Shown here: in pieces, positions 27,733 to 45,365 of the stretch | How the letters are laid out: the number at the start of each line of letters is the position of its first letter | Position numbering within the stretch: the stretch's first letter is position 1 | Assembly: GCA_945643635.1 (NCBI GenBank) | Contig: CALZFC010000060.1 | Coordinates: 2,292,501-2,356,500, forward strand | Length of the DNA: 64,000 nt | Reading direction: 5' to 3' | DNA from: Allodiplogaster sudhausi | Lineage: Eukaryota; Nematoda; Chromadorea; Rhabditida; Diplogasteridae | Program-made: the position numbers and the translations under genes | Notes under the pieces: generated by a model | What the model saw: the letters and a program-made list of their open reading frames with translations, nothing else | Databases searched by the model: none | What the model was told of the DNA's origin: nothing

Positions 27733-29136
27733 TAAATCTATACATCGAAAAAGGATAAAGATATAATCGTCAAAGGCAGAGACGCAGAAACGACCCCTTT
27801 TTCAGCTGGCGCTTCTCTCGTTCTGGCTCACTACCCTCGTGCATCTTCTTCTCTGGCGGACTTTGGCTGTCGCGGCATCGCGCGCTTTCGAGCGACGCGC
27901 CGCAGCCGCCGGTGCCATAGGTACACCTATTCATATACATAAATCTCTTTTTAATATCCTATTTTTCTTACCCGGATATCTGACATTTTGATAGACTGAT
28001 GAATGAGAAACGTGTTCATCTGTACACGAACATACATATATTAAAGCAGCACACAAAACTCAACCGTAATCTACACATATGAATATTCCCGACCATCGAG
28101 TCTAAATCACACACACGCTTTCTCGACCTTGTATGAGGCAAAAATGCGCGAATTAAAGTACGAGTTTCGGCTCCTTAAAATCTCGAGAAATCTTGTGTGC
28201 CACAGGCGTCCTTCTCCTCCTCTCCCTCCTGATATCCGGACTTCCGATTGCCTCCGGGGATCAGCCTCTCTTCGCAACGCTCGCTGCCGTTGCGTCGCCG
28301 ATCCACTGGATTGCTCGCTCCATGCTCCTTGAGGAATTTTCGCCAGAATATGGAATTACGGTAGGTTGAAAAAAAATGAAATTCTGATTTGTATTTAAAG
28401 TTTAAAAGTAATTTTCCGCTTTTTATATAAAGGAAAATATTTCAGAATTTCCTAAGCGATGCAATCTTTGCGGCGGCGTCCGCTGCCGACAACCACACGA
28501 TGACACCTTCTACGACTAATAATGAGCAGCTCTACGGCTGCACGCGCCGCCCCGTTCTCTCCACCAAGATCAAAGATGTAAGAAGATTCGGGGGATTCAG
28601 AACCTTCCTTTGGGAGAGTTTCTGACACTCACAGAGATGTCTTTGTTCCCGGAAATGTAGACAAGCCGCAATTTTCCAACATCCTAGTAAAACACGTTGT
28701 GCGCAAATTCTCTCTGTAGACAATCAAAAGTCACATTTTTTTCATCAAGATGAAAAGATGTCTCTAAAAGTTCAAAGTTCGCCTTAACGTTGGCCGATCA
28801 CCGAAAACAATTATAATATTTAAAGCACCCGAGAATGAGAGCGCCAGCTCCCAGGATTAAGGCGGCAATTCAAACATGCATTAGCTTCATTAAAAGGTAC
28901 CAATCTACACGGTGAGCGAGTGCTCGAAGCTACGCGGCCAGGCGATCCTCAATGCGCACGGCTTCGAGCCGTCGTTCCTCTTCATGCGCACGCGCGCCGC
29001 CTTCCTCGAACCTACCGTATTCGCAGGAGTCGGCCTCGTCGTGCTAGGAGCCTGGCTGGTGGCGGGCGCCGTGCTCGCGTGCTGCACCGCAAGCTGCAAC
29101 CATCGGCCAAGCATGAGGACAAAGATTGTTGAATGA
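19830..29136 (+). CDS. ABCG8-like half-transporter lacking Walker A, with a gene nested in an intron
   Basis: Tandem partner of the preceding gene. Proposed start is the ATG at 19830 (MDESDIGIAKNITELP). The NBD exons align without gaps to ABCG8, but the ATPase motifs are gone. The Walker A region reads LALLYAS|ELEMRTLLRVLA across a GC-AG intron (20935-21170) where ABCG8 has LAIIGSSGCGRASLLDV. The signature is LGKTERAR (25194-25311). Walker B is ILLVDNVTRDMD, Glu to Asn (25812-25967). The H-loop segment is MAIAPATF, with no His. The membrane-domain exons look intact: 26171-26287, the 26.4-kb loop, 26838-27135 (helix LLLSLFLGAVFF), 27191-27360, 27515-27615, 27805-27920, 28206-28360, a Cys-containing extracellular loop exon (28447-28580) and a last helix (GLVVLGAWLVAGAVLACC) before TGA. 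The intron 21294-24850 contains elongin B on the other strand; the flanking exons read ARI|AYVPIEEP in frame. Confidence 0.85.
22182..24063 (-). CDS. ELOB: Elongin B
   Basis: Ubiquitin-like subunit that pairs with elongin C in CUL2/CUL5 ligases and in the elongin transcription-elongation complex. Five frame-checked exons on minus: 24022-24063, 23617-23727, 23151-23228, 22698-22787, 22182-22274. The short N-terminus (MSISSNQSQQQLPP) precedes QDLFFEVIHKTKHVFLEAVE, matching the ubiquitin-like start FLMIRRHKTTIFTDAKE in position. Next come ELRKELAAIFPE, then TLAENGFSNQNARAHAPAQV (family [20 protein letters not shown]). The tail PELAELSNPPPLPDSMMRP matches the PELPDVMKPQ tail. About 135 residues. 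The exon 3 acceptor is TTTTGAAG rather than the usual TTTCAG. The whole gene is nested antisense in one intron of the ABCG8-like gene. It probably has its own promoter to the right of 24063. Confidence 0.94.
22275..22535. repeat. ~28-bp minisatellite in the last ELOB intron
   Basis: About nine degenerate tandem copies built around 'aagaagggggtcttaaatag' and 'acccctcgaag', starting immediately after the last ELOB exon. Copies differ by single bases and 1-3-nt length changes. Unlike the rest of the window it is not a CT/GA tract. Confidence 0.85.
26559..26605. repeat. Dispersed gcgaattcaaa element, copy D
   Basis: 'ggagccaaaaacaattcgcg' then 'tttgaattcgcgcc', a T-run and 'gcct'. Internally palindromic around gaattc. 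Intronic in the ABCG8-like gene, reverse orientation to copy C. Confidence 0.65.
28136..28174. repeat. Dispersed gcgaattcaaa element, copy E
   Basis: 'aggcaaaaatgcgcgaatta' then 'aagtacgagtttcggctcc'. Same orientation as copy C. Intronic in the ABCG8-like gene. Confidence 0.6.
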
Positions 29137-30069
29137 TGAAAACCTTTTTTTCTTAAAGGAAGTCTCCGGCGAATGTTGGGGCAAGCAATTCAAAGTAGTC
29201 ATTTGAACAATGAAGTGTCCCGCACGGAAGGGCCTCAAGCTGCCACTGGCTAAAATATGCCTAGTTCTCTACTCGTCACGTTTTAGGAAGGCTGTGATCC
29301 TCTCATTTCAGTGCTGCTGCCCTTGCAAAATGGCTGGAGTTGGCGTTTTTGATGCGATCGAGCGATGCAAAATAGGAGGGTGCTAAGATCTACAGTAGCT
29401 AATTCTCTATCCGTGATATTTAAAACGACTATAATTCTGGAATGATAAGATGAAATTCATTCAAACTTCTTTCCTTATTTAAGTTTTACGATGAGACGAA
29501 CTGATCTATGCTTAAAAAAACGATATGTTAATTATTCGCCGGAGACCTCCTTTAAATGAATTTATGAAACTGATATGTTTTCACCAGTCATTCTCCTCAT
29601 TCCGTTTCCAAAATATTCGATAGCAAGTGTGAGAATCAGAGTTTTGCATTTGTTTTTCTGCTCCTTACGTTTTACAAAACATCCGCTCGCACGCGTAAGA
29701 AATTACATAGATCTAAGTATGTACAATATCTTGCAACTTTTTTTTGTAAAGTAGTAATAAATATATTGCGCACACATGGGTACATACATGCGTAAATCTT
29801 TCGAGGGCTTAGAGAAACTTCAAACATATAGTTACTATGTTACAAACATTGCATTCTACGATGATTGAGTTCACGTTACATATAGACATGCAAAGTTTCC
29901 CACTCATTTGCAAGTCTTTCATAACATAATCACATATTATTCGATAAACACTGCAGCATTCTGCTTACCTATGTATTTATATTTTCGTATTTCACTTCAG
30001 TCTAACTACTACAGGAAAACCCGGGGAGAATTCGTTGGGTAATAGATGTCATTTGTCCGATACTCCTGC
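29137..30069. other. Convergent intergenic region
   Basis: Lies between the 3' ends of the ABCG8-like gene (plus) and the 7TM gene (minus), so it holds two 3' UTRs. An 'aataaa' motif at about 29756 could serve the plus gene. No exon seen. Confidence 0.45.
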
Positions 30070-30859
30070 TCAGAAGACGGACGGCTTCCGTGAGCCTGGC
30101 ACTGTCGTAACTACGGTCGCCGTGAACGCGCCCGAGACATCGCCATTCGAACGGGTTGGCACGGCCATCATCATCTGCGGAGGGATGAAGCAGCCGCAGA
30201 ATCTGAGAGGGAGGAGAGAGTGATGTAAAGAGAGAGAGAGTGAGAGAGAAAGAGAGAGAGAGAGAAATAGAGAGAGAGAGAGAGAGAGAGAGAAAGATAG
30301 AGAGAGAGAGAAAGCGCGAGAGCAGACCTCTTCCCAATCTCCAGTCGTATGTCACGATGCGCCATGGCGAAGATGAACGCGTGTGAGAGGCCGGAAAGCG
30401 TGGCGCAAGTGCCGACAAAGAATGAGATTTCTTGCAGGAGCTGCGAGATGGAAAAAGTGGTGACCGTGGAATTTTAAAACAGACCAGAAGCAGTGGTGGA
30501 ATTTTAAAAGGTAAACATACAATTTTTTTTAAAGTAAATATAACAAAAAAAAAGTCAGAACATATTGATTGGCTCAAGTCAAACGCGAATATGAAAAATT
30601 GGTCGAAATTATCTTCAATGAGCAAAAAAGGCGGGAATTCAAACCGGGAATTCGATGAAGAGTCCGACGGCGTTCAGCGCGCCTGGCACGACGCCAATCA
30701 GAGCAGAGACCGAGAGGATGTAGAAGGCGACGCGGTTCGCCTGAACAGTTTCTTGATTTCTCTCTCTCTCAATTCTCTTTCTCTCTCTACCCTCTCTCTC
30801 TTTCTCTCTCTTTCTCCCTCTCTCTCTCTCTCTTTCTCCCTCTCTCTCTCTCTTTCTCC

Positions 30860-30913
<54 letters not shown>

Positions 30914-33061
30914 GTTTCCCTATTTTCCATTCTTCCTCTCTTCTATCTTCTCTCTCTTTCTTTCTGCTTCTCTCCTCTCTCTCACTCTCTCTCTCTCTCT
31001 CCACTAACACTCCGATCAATCTTCCCTCGATTGGCCTTCTCAATCTTGGCCAGCTCTGCCATCTGCTTCTTCCTCTTGCACAGATGGTAGATGATGACAA
31101 GAGTGAAGAGACACGACAGCGAGTTCATCGCCATGTTCGATAGGCCCCACCACATACGGAAGCCCTGCCATGCATATTTCAGCTTCTATTATATTTTTGT
31201 TTTTAAATACATATATTTTTTTTGAAACACATACATATTTCAAAAAAAAACAACAACCATATTATTACGGATTTCCCAAGAGCAAACAATAATAGTATAA
31301 AATTTGCATAAATATCTAGCAAAACCCGGCGGTAACTTCTCTCAAAACTAACAGGGCTAACGAATCCGCCAAAGTTGGACGCGCCCGGATGTGCGCGAAT
31401 TGGCACGGTGAGGATGCAGACGAGCCAGTCGATCGAAACGAGGAAGATTGCAAAGGAGAAGCTGCCGATCGACCACCTGAAGAAGGTGGCTGCTAAGAAG
31501 GATGATATTTTTAATATTTCATAGCGACTTCATCAACCAAATCGATTGCTATTATTTTGACGAGCCGAATTTATCAATCGCTAATGGATTCATCATTTAA
31601 AAAAAGCTTAATTCCCGCCAAGATTTAAAAATTCAAATTCTCGCCAAAATACCGTAACACCCTGACCACCGCTTGCTCTGTCGATAATAGAAGACGGGAA
31701 AATAGACGGCGAAGCAGCGATCGATCGCGATGGCTGTCGTGATCGTGCAGCCGCCCTTCATGAGCGCCGCCGACGGCCCGCCCACCCAAATGACCGTGGC
31801 CGCGTCGTAGTTCAGCGGCTGGCCTAAGGGGGTACTTTTAATTAGCTAATTAATTAACTAATTTATTAATTAATTAACTTATTGATTAATTAATTAATTA
31901 ATTAATTAATTAACTTATTATGTAATCAGGACAGACGTCAAACTATAACAAATAGCACAAGAGGAATTAGAGTGTAAAGCAGTGGTACGATCAAATACCT
32001 TTTTCCTCCCTTTTTGCTCACTAATGCCATCCAACTTTCGAAGACCCCTCTGCACAGATACACTGCGTTTGCGATTGCGTCACAAAAATATTTTCATTTT
32101 TTCTTGGACCTTATGCCTATATAGGCTCAGCTTTCAAGGACGCTCAGACTCGCTCATTGCTTTACTTTCTCAGTGTCATATGCTCTCAACCTTTCTTTCC
32201 TCTATTCCTCTGTTTCGCTTTCTCTGTCTCCATCTTCTTTCTATCTATACCCATCCCCAATAACTGACCATCCGGCACCCATCCAGCAAGCAGAATGCAG
32301 AGAAGCGGGAACTGCTCGCACGCGTAGACAAAGTCGATAAGTGCGAGAGAGATGAGCAAGATGAGGTTGTCATTCGAGAATAGGCGCCTTAAATATTTTA
32401 ATAAGCATTTTAATTAAGTTAATTTAATTAACCCTTTCTTAATTAAAACATTATTGTCTAATAAACTTGTATATTTTTCGTGATGTCGTGCTTTACAATT
32501 CAATCTTTTCCCAGTAGAGTTCCTTAATTCTTCAGGTAAATAACAACTTAAAATAAACAAAATGGTATCATGCCCACAGGTGTCTTATTTTTCTTCCGCT
32601 TTCATATATATAAATCCATCAATCTGTTTATCGCAACCTTTCTTGCGAAAAAAAGCAATTTATATCTCATCAAGCTGACAATTTAATTTTGCTCTGCAGA
32701 GCATATTTTCACGCGAGTTTATGGAAGTTTCTTGTCGGGAGAGAGAGAGAGAGTGAGAGACCGAGAAAGAGAGAGAGAGAGAGAGAGAGATGGAGAGAAT
32801 ATGTTCGGTCACTTTCTCGATGACCTTGTTGTATCGTGAGAAGAGAGAGGAGAACTCTTCAGTCTCCTTCCTTTTGAGTGCGAGCAACAAACCCGATGAT
32901 AACATCTACAGTAGACTCTAGTGCATATTGGCGAACCTTGTGAGTTTGTCGCAAAGGAAGCATTGAAACACTGAACATGTGCTTGGAAACTGACCTTTGC
33001 ATACAGTAAGATCAGGCTCAATTCCGGAAGTAAGGTCCAAATTTTTCATTAACAGTTTTTC

Positions 33062-33103
<42 letters not shown>

Positions 33104-33268
33104 TCCAAATCGTTCTCTCCATCTCTTCGTAATATCTAAGAATTCATAAGAAACTGACTTTGTCCTTAGCCAGACGTAGAGCACAATAAGGTTGGCCAGA
33201 ATCTGCATGACACACACAAAGAGCAGGAAGATGTTGACGACCAGCGAGATCGTGTTCGTTAGAGCCAT
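30070..33268 (-). CDS. 7TM G-protein-coupled receptor, chemoreceptor-like
   Basis: Seven hydrophobic segments spread over about eight minus-strand exons. The first exon (33159-33268) starts MALTNTISLVVNIFLLFVC and runs through ILANLIVLYVWLRTK (TM1). 32269-32387 has NDNLILLISLALIDFVYA (TM2). About 31660-31823 has GGCTITTAIAIDRCFAVYF (TM3, with DRC in place of DRY) and then PVFYYRQSKR. About 31355-31475 has TM4. About 31030-31165 has TM5 and a basic third loop (KRKKQM). About 30645-30755 has TM6. About 30330-30438 has TM7 (SGLSHAFIFAMAHRDIR), and the final exon holds a Cys-containing tail ending KPSVF. The first two junctions are frame-checked. The canonical NPxxY is absent. The AIDRCFAVYFP block and short loops recall nematode serpentine chemoreceptors (srsx/srbc-like), but I cannot assign a family or ligand. 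Confidence 0.85.
30760..31010. repeat. (CT)n tract in 7TM gene intron
   Basis: CT dinucleotides with regular TTTC and CCC interruptions on plus, i.e. GA on the coding strand. Fills the intron between the TM5 and TM6 exons. Confidence 0.9.
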
Positions 33269-33975
33269 TCCTCAGGCAAATCGATTCAGAAACGTTTCTT
33301 CTTCTTTCCCCGCAAGGATTTCTTAATATTTCGAATGATTCTTGTATTAAATGTCATCATTTATCTACTTATTTACTTAGTATATCGTGCATGACATATG
33401 GTACATATTTGTGACATCATTAAATTGTCACATTCAAATGGTCTAGGATATTGATAAATTTAAATGTCTATAAAAATGCACAGATACTGGCCTGATCGGG
33501 ATTCGGAATCGACTTATGGATAAAGATAAAGAGAGATAAACATCATAAAAATTTCTGCACCGATACATACATATGTACATGTTTCCTGCACATTTATTTC
33601 GACAGTCAAGATCTCACTTGATTCGATGAATACACAAAGAATTAAACCATCACATTAGCATAAAGCCAACCCAGCGGATTCTCGAGCAATAAACATTAGT
33701 GGTGATAAAAGAGAATTAAGCTTGAGAGGGAGAGAGAGGAGAGATCGAAAGTGATAGAGAGAGAGGGAGAGATAAGAAACTATTTAGAGATTGAAAACGA
33801 AAGTTTTAACTAAGTACTGAGAGGACAGTCTGAAACTTATCGCGCGCAGCGAATGTGTAGAAGCAGCACAATTACCACATATTCCACAGCCACACTCCCG
33901 ATGTTTTACTCATGGTGAGAGTTTCCCTGGAATTCCAAGAGTCCGTTCTAAATAGAGGAGAGGGAGGGAGAGAGG

Positions 33976-34010
<35 letters not shown>

Positions 34011-34045
34011 GGCGAGGGAGAGAGAGGGAGAAGAAAGAGAGAGAG

Positions 34046-34092
<47 letters not shown>

Positions 34093-35044
34093 TAAAAAGA
34101 AACGGCGACAACTATCACTTCTCGGAGCACATTACTTCCATAACCAAAGGCACAACCTCATTCCCCTTAAAAAAAAGCCACGTTTATTTTATTTGTGGTA
34201 TATCCATTATTCTCGTCATTTCAGTTCCTATTTTCATGTCTTTCTCTCTCTCACACACACATTCTCTCGCTCTCTTTTTCTCTCACTTCCAAGCTTCTAC
34301 GCCGTTGCAGTCTTTGACCTGAACGGCTGGCAGTCGTCCTTATTAGGCTGACCGAGACATGCAATCGAGACAACTCGTAAGACCATAGATGCGGTATAAT
34401 TGCACTTGCCAGTGTACATAGAAATAACTCTCAGCGGCCGCCACTTTATTTATCCTTGAGTGAGAGCACTAAAAGAAAAATTTTTAATTTCTTAAATTAA
34501 AAGATTTCTTATAAATTTCTCAAAATAAAAGAACCTCTAGAATAAGAATTTCCTCGTTTTTATCATCTTAGACATGTTGCAAGACCTGGCACTTCCTGCT
34601 AGACCACCCAATTCCAGTATTCTTTTGTTCGTTCCTATCACGACTACGTTCGATCACATGCAACGTATCCAAGAATTTGCGTTCTTTTTTTCTGTAAATT
34701 CTTTTTTTAATGCAAAAGTTTAAATGCCACAGCGTTAGCTAAAGTTTTTTTGTGAGAAAACGCCCACTTGGCTCGCTCGGCTTTTACATCTCTCGTGCTA
34801 CATTCTATGATAGAAAGGTTCCTTCTGCAAAAACGTTTTACTGCTCGATGATATAACAACAAATGATAACAACATTGCAAGATAACATAGTAACCCGTAT
34901 ATATATTCAAGGCTTAAGCTTTGATAGAGAAGACAATCATATTATATCTATTGATTAGCCATCGGTTCTAAGGACTTATATAATCGGTCACACATTTGAA
35001 AGCTATCAAGTTATAGCTACAGTAACCCTCACTGCCAAATTTTC
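33269..35044. other. Intergenic, 7TM gene to NSUN4
   Basis: Contains a GA tract at 33955-34095 and a short CA/CT-rich patch near 34240-34280. No exon recognised. It should hold the promoter of the 7TM gene and the NSUN4 3' UTR. Confidence 0.4.
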
Positions 35045-39590
<4,546 letters not shown>

Positions 39591-40377
39591 TCCTAGAAAC
39601 GACAAGAAATCATAAGTTACAGCAAAATGTGAAATAGAAACAATAATAAGACAATTAAAACAATATTCAAGTTATAATTGTAGTGCTCTCAACACAGTAT
39701 TACTCTATTTGAATTACATCGCGCGATGACAAACTTCTCCACGTTACGGTGATTTAGGCACTGGAATTCCAAGTTTTTATTTTATTTTGCAAGCTGTGGA
39801 CTATTTTTTTTAATGTCAGAACAGTTATCGTTTTGCGGTTAGTTGTTATAGTTCGGATTAAAATTCAAAATTGAGGGTATTTTCGTATCTCGTCTACTGC
39901 AGCTGCCACAAGAAGCCAGAGATGCCAGCCGTAGCAGGTGTCAGTCCATTTGCATCATTTCGTTAATTTAGCTTTTTTTTTCTTTAATTTTTAAGCTGTC
40001 AATCGCAGCGTAGCTTTATTGTAGGTTCCTTTTAAAGCTGTTAGGTGTATTTGAGAAAAAAAGAGGAATACATGTTTTTTTAGGAAATGATTAAAAGACT
40101 ATGAATGAAGTGCCAAGCGATGCAATGCCCAAAAAGGATACATACCTAACTTGTTTGTTGTTTGTTGCATCTCACCCTGTCAACTTTTCTCTCGTTCTCT
40201 GCTGCGTTCGGTTTGTACCTCCAAACTTTAAATAGTTTGCCTAATACATATACACTGAAGCTGTCGAGTAAAGCGTTGAATGAAAAGAAAAAAAAAATTT
40301 TTAGAGTGTCAATAAAAAAGTTGTTTCTTGAAACAGCCATAACATGTTTCATTTTGTACCTTTTCTTGTAGCATCCG
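39591..40377. promoter_or_regulatory. Shared divergent promoter region, NSUN4 / ROMO1
   Basis: About 790 bp between the two divergent starts. A possible ROMO1 5' exon with 'atgccagccgtagcag' followed by 'gtgtcag' lies at about 39922. Its peptide (MPAVAG) resembles animal ROMO1 N-termini, but a GT donor there does not keep frame with the main exon. No TATA box assigned. Confidence 0.45.
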
Positions 40378-41380
40378 ATGGGCGGCGGCCAGACGTGCTG
40401 GCAGAAGCTGCAGATGGGCTTCTGCATGGGCGCCGTGATAGGAGGCGCAACGGGCGTGCTCCTCGGCGGCTTCGCCGCCTTCCGCATGGGCTTCCGCGGC
40501 AGGGCCATGCTCACTCAGGTCAGTCGAGGGCCGGCATTTTGATATATTTAGCATTTTTTAGATATTTTTTATCACTTTCATTTATTTACTCGATTTATCT
40601 AAAACCTGGCAGTTTGAGATATATGAAATATTAAGATATGTTCTCGAATATTAATTAGAGATTTCGATGGAACAAGACCCACTAAAATAAATTCATTTAA
40701 GAATGTGAAATTGTACAAGTCGTTTCTTGCTACCTTATTATTTATTTATTTATATTCAATACATGGCAACAATAACATAATCCTTTCTGCTATTAATTTT
40801 TAGTTTACTGCATTAAAATAAAACCAGCCATTCGAAAAGCAATTTCGTTCGTTTTTTCACATCAAGAACTGTCAGCAACCTAAGTTTACTTGTTCCTAAT
40901 TAAGATTTTTTCCTGCTTAAACGTTTTCAGTGGCTAGAATATTTTTTTCCTTTTTTTAAGCTGCACAAAGTGATATGAAACGAGGATATTTGAAATGATA
41001 TCCATAGTATTCATTTACCTTTTTGAGATGACATATAGGTATTCCTGCGTTGTAGGGAATCACCGGGCAAATAACTGTTATTAAAATTATTTACTGATTT
41101 GTTGGGCTATTTTGGTACCCTAATTTTTTCACGTAACAATTACTTAACTCTTCCCAACATACTCAATTTTATAATAATTGTGTTTAATAACGCAATTGTT
41201 GCTGTGGAAATCTATATCTTCTTTTTCAAAATGTAAAGCAGAATATTAGTGTATTTTGCATCTCAAAATAATTGTGTAAACTACGGTAGTTCTCCTTTTT
41301 TTCAGATGGGAAAGACGGCCGCGCAGTCGGGCGGTTCATTCGGCGTGTTCATGATGGTCGCACAGGGACTCCGGTGTTAG
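40378..41380 (+). CDS. ROMO1: ROMO1, reactive oxygen species modulator 1
   Basis: Small mitochondrial inner-membrane protein. In animals it supports ROS generation and OPA1/TIM23-linked functions. Two frame-checked exons: the first is contained in 40372-40518, the second is 41306-41380. Residues read GQTCWQKLQMGFCMGAVIGG, then a Gly-rich first helix, FAAFRMGFRGRAM, then MGKTAAQSGGSFGVFMMVAQ and terminal GLRC. This is the whole ROMO1 fold, with the GxxxG-rich hairpin and the conserved C-terminal Cys. The start is taken at the ATG inside the first exon (MGGGQTCW), giving about 72 residues. The acceptor TTGTAG at 40371 implies a spliced 5' exon, which could supply an upstream start. Divergent from NSUN4. 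Confidence 0.93.
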
Positions 41381-42327
41381 CAGCCGCCGCCATTCTCCCT
41401 CCAGTTTGGCACGATGCCAAGAGGATATCCTTCCATTTGGCATCGAGCCAAATATATCTTTCATCAGTCACAGGAATAAGGAATATATTAGTTGAGGAGT
41501 AAACCGTTGTCTGATTTGTTTGTTCACTCCTCTTCTGAATAGTTATGGAGTTATGGATAGAAAGCGATTTTGCACACGAAAATTGTCGCTATTCTCTTCT
41601 TATTTCTATGTTTTTCGTTATTTCACAATTGATGAGTGTTTAAAGTTGTGTTGCTTTGTTTATTCTCTCCTGCTCAAATGAGGTAGAAGAATGAAGTAGT
41701 GTCTCAAGCGATTTTCTCGCCAGTCATCATTTTCAAGAGCATATGTGGTCACATCTTGCCCCCCCCTCCTTATTTCTCTTTTACAATTCTTTCTCTTTCT
41801 CCCTCTCTCTCTCTATTTTCTTTCTCTCTCTCTCTCTCGTACCCCTTCAGATGCCCCTCACAATTCAAATAATGATCTACACCCACAGACTACGGATTCG
41901 GCATAGTTTGGCGGTCTTCGAGAGCACGAGAATGCTTATTTCGGAGTGACGCTACTGTGCAAATAAAACGTCATGTAGTCTGACATGACATGAAGACCGG
42001 TGTCAAGTCCTTGTTTCTATTGCTCTGTCTCTCTCTGTGTCTCTCTATCTCTCACACTCTCTGCCTCTCTCTCTCTTTCTGTCTGTTTCTTCCTGTCTTC
42101 TTCGTCTCCATCCGTCCCTCTCTCTTATATATCATCTGACAGTTCCGTGGACATGGGAGGAGTGGGAAATGCGTGGGAGTAATTAAGGCGCTCTCCCTAA
42201 AAACTTCCTCGAGCCGTGCATCGGTAAGCTCCTTGTCTAATGAAGCTGAAAAGTAATTAGAGACCACTTCGGTGACATCAAGGAGTGGGCACAGCTTGGC
42301 CGTCACTATTCGACGGTGTCTCATTCT

Positions 42328-42382
<55 letters not shown>

Positions 42383-42642
42383 TTCTCTATCTCTTTCTCT
42401 CTCTATCTTTCTCTCTCTGCGTCTCTCATTCTCTCTTCAACTCTCGCTCTCTCCCCCTCTCTCTCTCCATTTACTCGCCCTCTCCAACGTTTTCTCATTC
42501 TCCCCATCTCGCCCTCCAGCCCTTTTCTCCTCTTCTCACGACGGCCGGCCAAAGTGAGCCGTTGACCCTGTCAGTGACTACCCTCAGCGGTCCAGTATCA
42601 CTCACAGCAGACGCCTTATTTGTAATCTCTCATCTGTCTTAG

Positions 42643-42677
<35 letters not shown>

Positions 42678-43365
42678 CTCTTTCTCTCTCTCTCTCACTG
42701 TATCTCCCTCTGCACTTTTTCTATGTACTCTCTGTCTCACTCTCGTCTCTCTCTCTCTCTTCTTTTCTTCTCTCTCTCATCAGTCCAGATGGTCTCTCTC
42801 CCTCTGACCGTCCATACCATCCCCCTATCTCTCCTCTGCTGCCTGTCTCCGTTCAGACTTGCAAAAGTTGCACATGCAAATGGTGTGCAATCTTTGCAGC
42901 GAATCGTAAAACGTTGAATTCATCCAGAAAGCCAAAGCACAACTCTGGAAAGAGATAAGTGATAAGAAGGCCCTGGAAAGACGAAAGCAGGCCAAGGAAT
43001 GTAGCAAAAGTAACACAAGAGTAGTCAAAGACTCACAAAAAGGTCATGATGATATTTCAAAGATTCAAAGCCCGAAAACCTCTAAAAGAACATGGATATC
43101 TCTCTTTTTTCCTCTAGAATTTAACAAGTAATTCAGGTTTAAAAATGCGATCTTTTCCTTTTGTCCAGACCGCAATTTTTGCAGACAACAAGAAAGTCCA
43201 TGCAATTTAAATCAAAGCCAATGGACACGGAGCCACGCGCGTGCATAAACTTCCGGTGGAACTTTTCTTGTTTTCTTCCCCTCTTTTCTCTCTCTTCGTC
43301 GCCGTCGTTGACACAAACATAAACAAAGACTCTCACATTCCCTCACTATTTCTTCACTCACTCTG

Positions 43366-43408
<43 letters not shown>

Positions 43409-43886
43409 GCTTCCTTGATGTTACTAGGCAAATAATAAAGTTAATAAATACTGTTTCATTTAGCATTGTCACCCTCTTTATCAAGCTCTCTCTCTCTCAC
43501 ACAAGATCCCTCTCTCCCTCCCTCACTCATTCTCTCTCACTCTGCACCTTTTCCATTCTGGCCGCATCGAACTGTAAACATTGCTTTGGCAGTCACGCGC
43601 TAGAAGCTGAAAGGAATGCTGCTGACCTTCTTCTCTCTCTCTCTTTCTCTTTATTATGCATCTTTCGTGGGCGTTCCTCATGCAATAAAGAGAGAGCGAA
43701 GAGGAGAACACCTTCGCTGTCTGCATTGCAAAGATATTGCAAACTCTTCATTTGCAAAGTACGTTAATATGTAAATAAAATATGCGTGAATTAACATGTT
43801 CCGCGAAGTCGCTCTCGCTTTCCACCCCTCTATCTCATTACTCAAACTTCCCACCGCCATTGCCTCCCTATCTATCTATCTATCTA

Positions 43887-43920
<34 letters not shown>

Positions 43921-44204
43921 ATAAGAATCCTTGTGCTGATCTTTCTCACGTAGGAAAGACATGTTTGGCAATGTGCCAGCGAACTGTTCTCTTGGTCACC
44001 CAACCTGTATTCAGATTCTTATCATCTCGCCACGCTGGCGCCAGGACATCAAGGCCAAAGGCTTCATAGGAGCAAGGAAGTCTCATGAACTTCTACTCTC
44101 TCGATCTCTCGCTCTTTCCCTCTCGGTCTCAGTTTCTCTCTCAGTCTCTCTCTCTCTCTCTCCCTCTTTCTATCCCTCCTCTCTCGCTCTCAGTCTCAGT
44201 CTCT

Positions 44205-44271
44205 CTCCCTCTCTCTCTTTCTTTACTATCTCTTCTCTCTCTCTCTCTCTCGCTCTCTCTTTCTTTACTAT

Positions 44272-44316
<45 letters not shown>

Positions 44317-44321
44317 ACTAT

Positions 44322-44364
<43 letters not shown>

Positions 44365-44425
44365 ACTATCTCTTCTCTCTCTCTCTCTCTCTTTCTTTAC
44401 TATCTCTTCTCTCTCTCTCTCTCTG
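44205..44425. repeat. Composite CT / tttctttactatctctt repeat
   Basis: The 17-mer 'tttctttactatctctt' recurs five times, separated by (CT)n runs of different length, so the block evolves as a compound unit rather than as simple slippage. Confidence 0.85.
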
Positions 44426-44832
44426 TCCTCTCCTGTCCACTAAATTTCAAAAGCGCCCATTATCTGAACCAGGAATGCCATAAGCAAAATCAAACTACTT
44501 CTGTACAAATCGTCCTTGATATAAGAGTGTTCAACTGACGCATCCCAATCAGTCTAACGCAAACGGATTGCTTCCCAACGGTTTCCATCCCAACGGTTTC
44601 GAACGTTTTTTGATCTTGACCCTACTTTTTCGCCATTTCTTCGCTTGCTTTATTCTCACAATCAGAGCACACAATAGAAAGTGGCGCAGAAATGTCATGC
44701 CTTTATGAAGAACGGCTCCAAAGAAGCTCTGAATATTTGTAAGCAGAACTGCCCTTTTACATGATTTTATGGACGGAGAGACTGAGTCTTCTTTGTGTGC
44801 TATCAAATGGCAAAGGGCACGGGATGGATATT

Positions 44833-44883
<51 letters not shown>

Positions 44884-45312
44884 GGAGAGAAAGAGAGAGA
44901 GAGAGGAGAGAGAGAGAGGGAGAGAGAGAGGGAGAAAGAGAGAGAGAATGGAGAGTGAGGGAGAAAGAGAGAGAGAAAGGAGACAGAGGGAGAGAGAGAG
45001 AGAGAGTATATTCGCTTGTTTTAGTAATATAGTAATAGAAGAAAGAGTACGGAAGCAACGGCAGTGACGTTACAGAGAAATGAAATGAAATGGAATGCTA
45101 ATTTGATTGCTCGCATTCTCTTTTTCTTCCGGTATTCCCCCGCTCTCGCTTCATTACCGGGTCCATGCCGAGACGTCAATACTTCTCTCTCTCCTCTTCC
45201 TCCTTCATCCTAATGACGAGATGGAAGGAGAGAGAGACAGAGAGAGAGAGATGCAGAGAGACAGAGAGGGATAGACAGATGAAGAGAAACAGAGAGAGAG
45301 AGAGAGAGAAAA

Positions 45313-45365
<53 letters not shown>

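Noticed and set aside
42052..42324. 90-codon minus-strand frame with a plausible helical stretch (LDVTEVVSNYFSASLDKELT)
   Set aside because: No partner exon, no known family, and an apparent TTTTCAG inside it. Kept only as a possible exon of an unknown gene.
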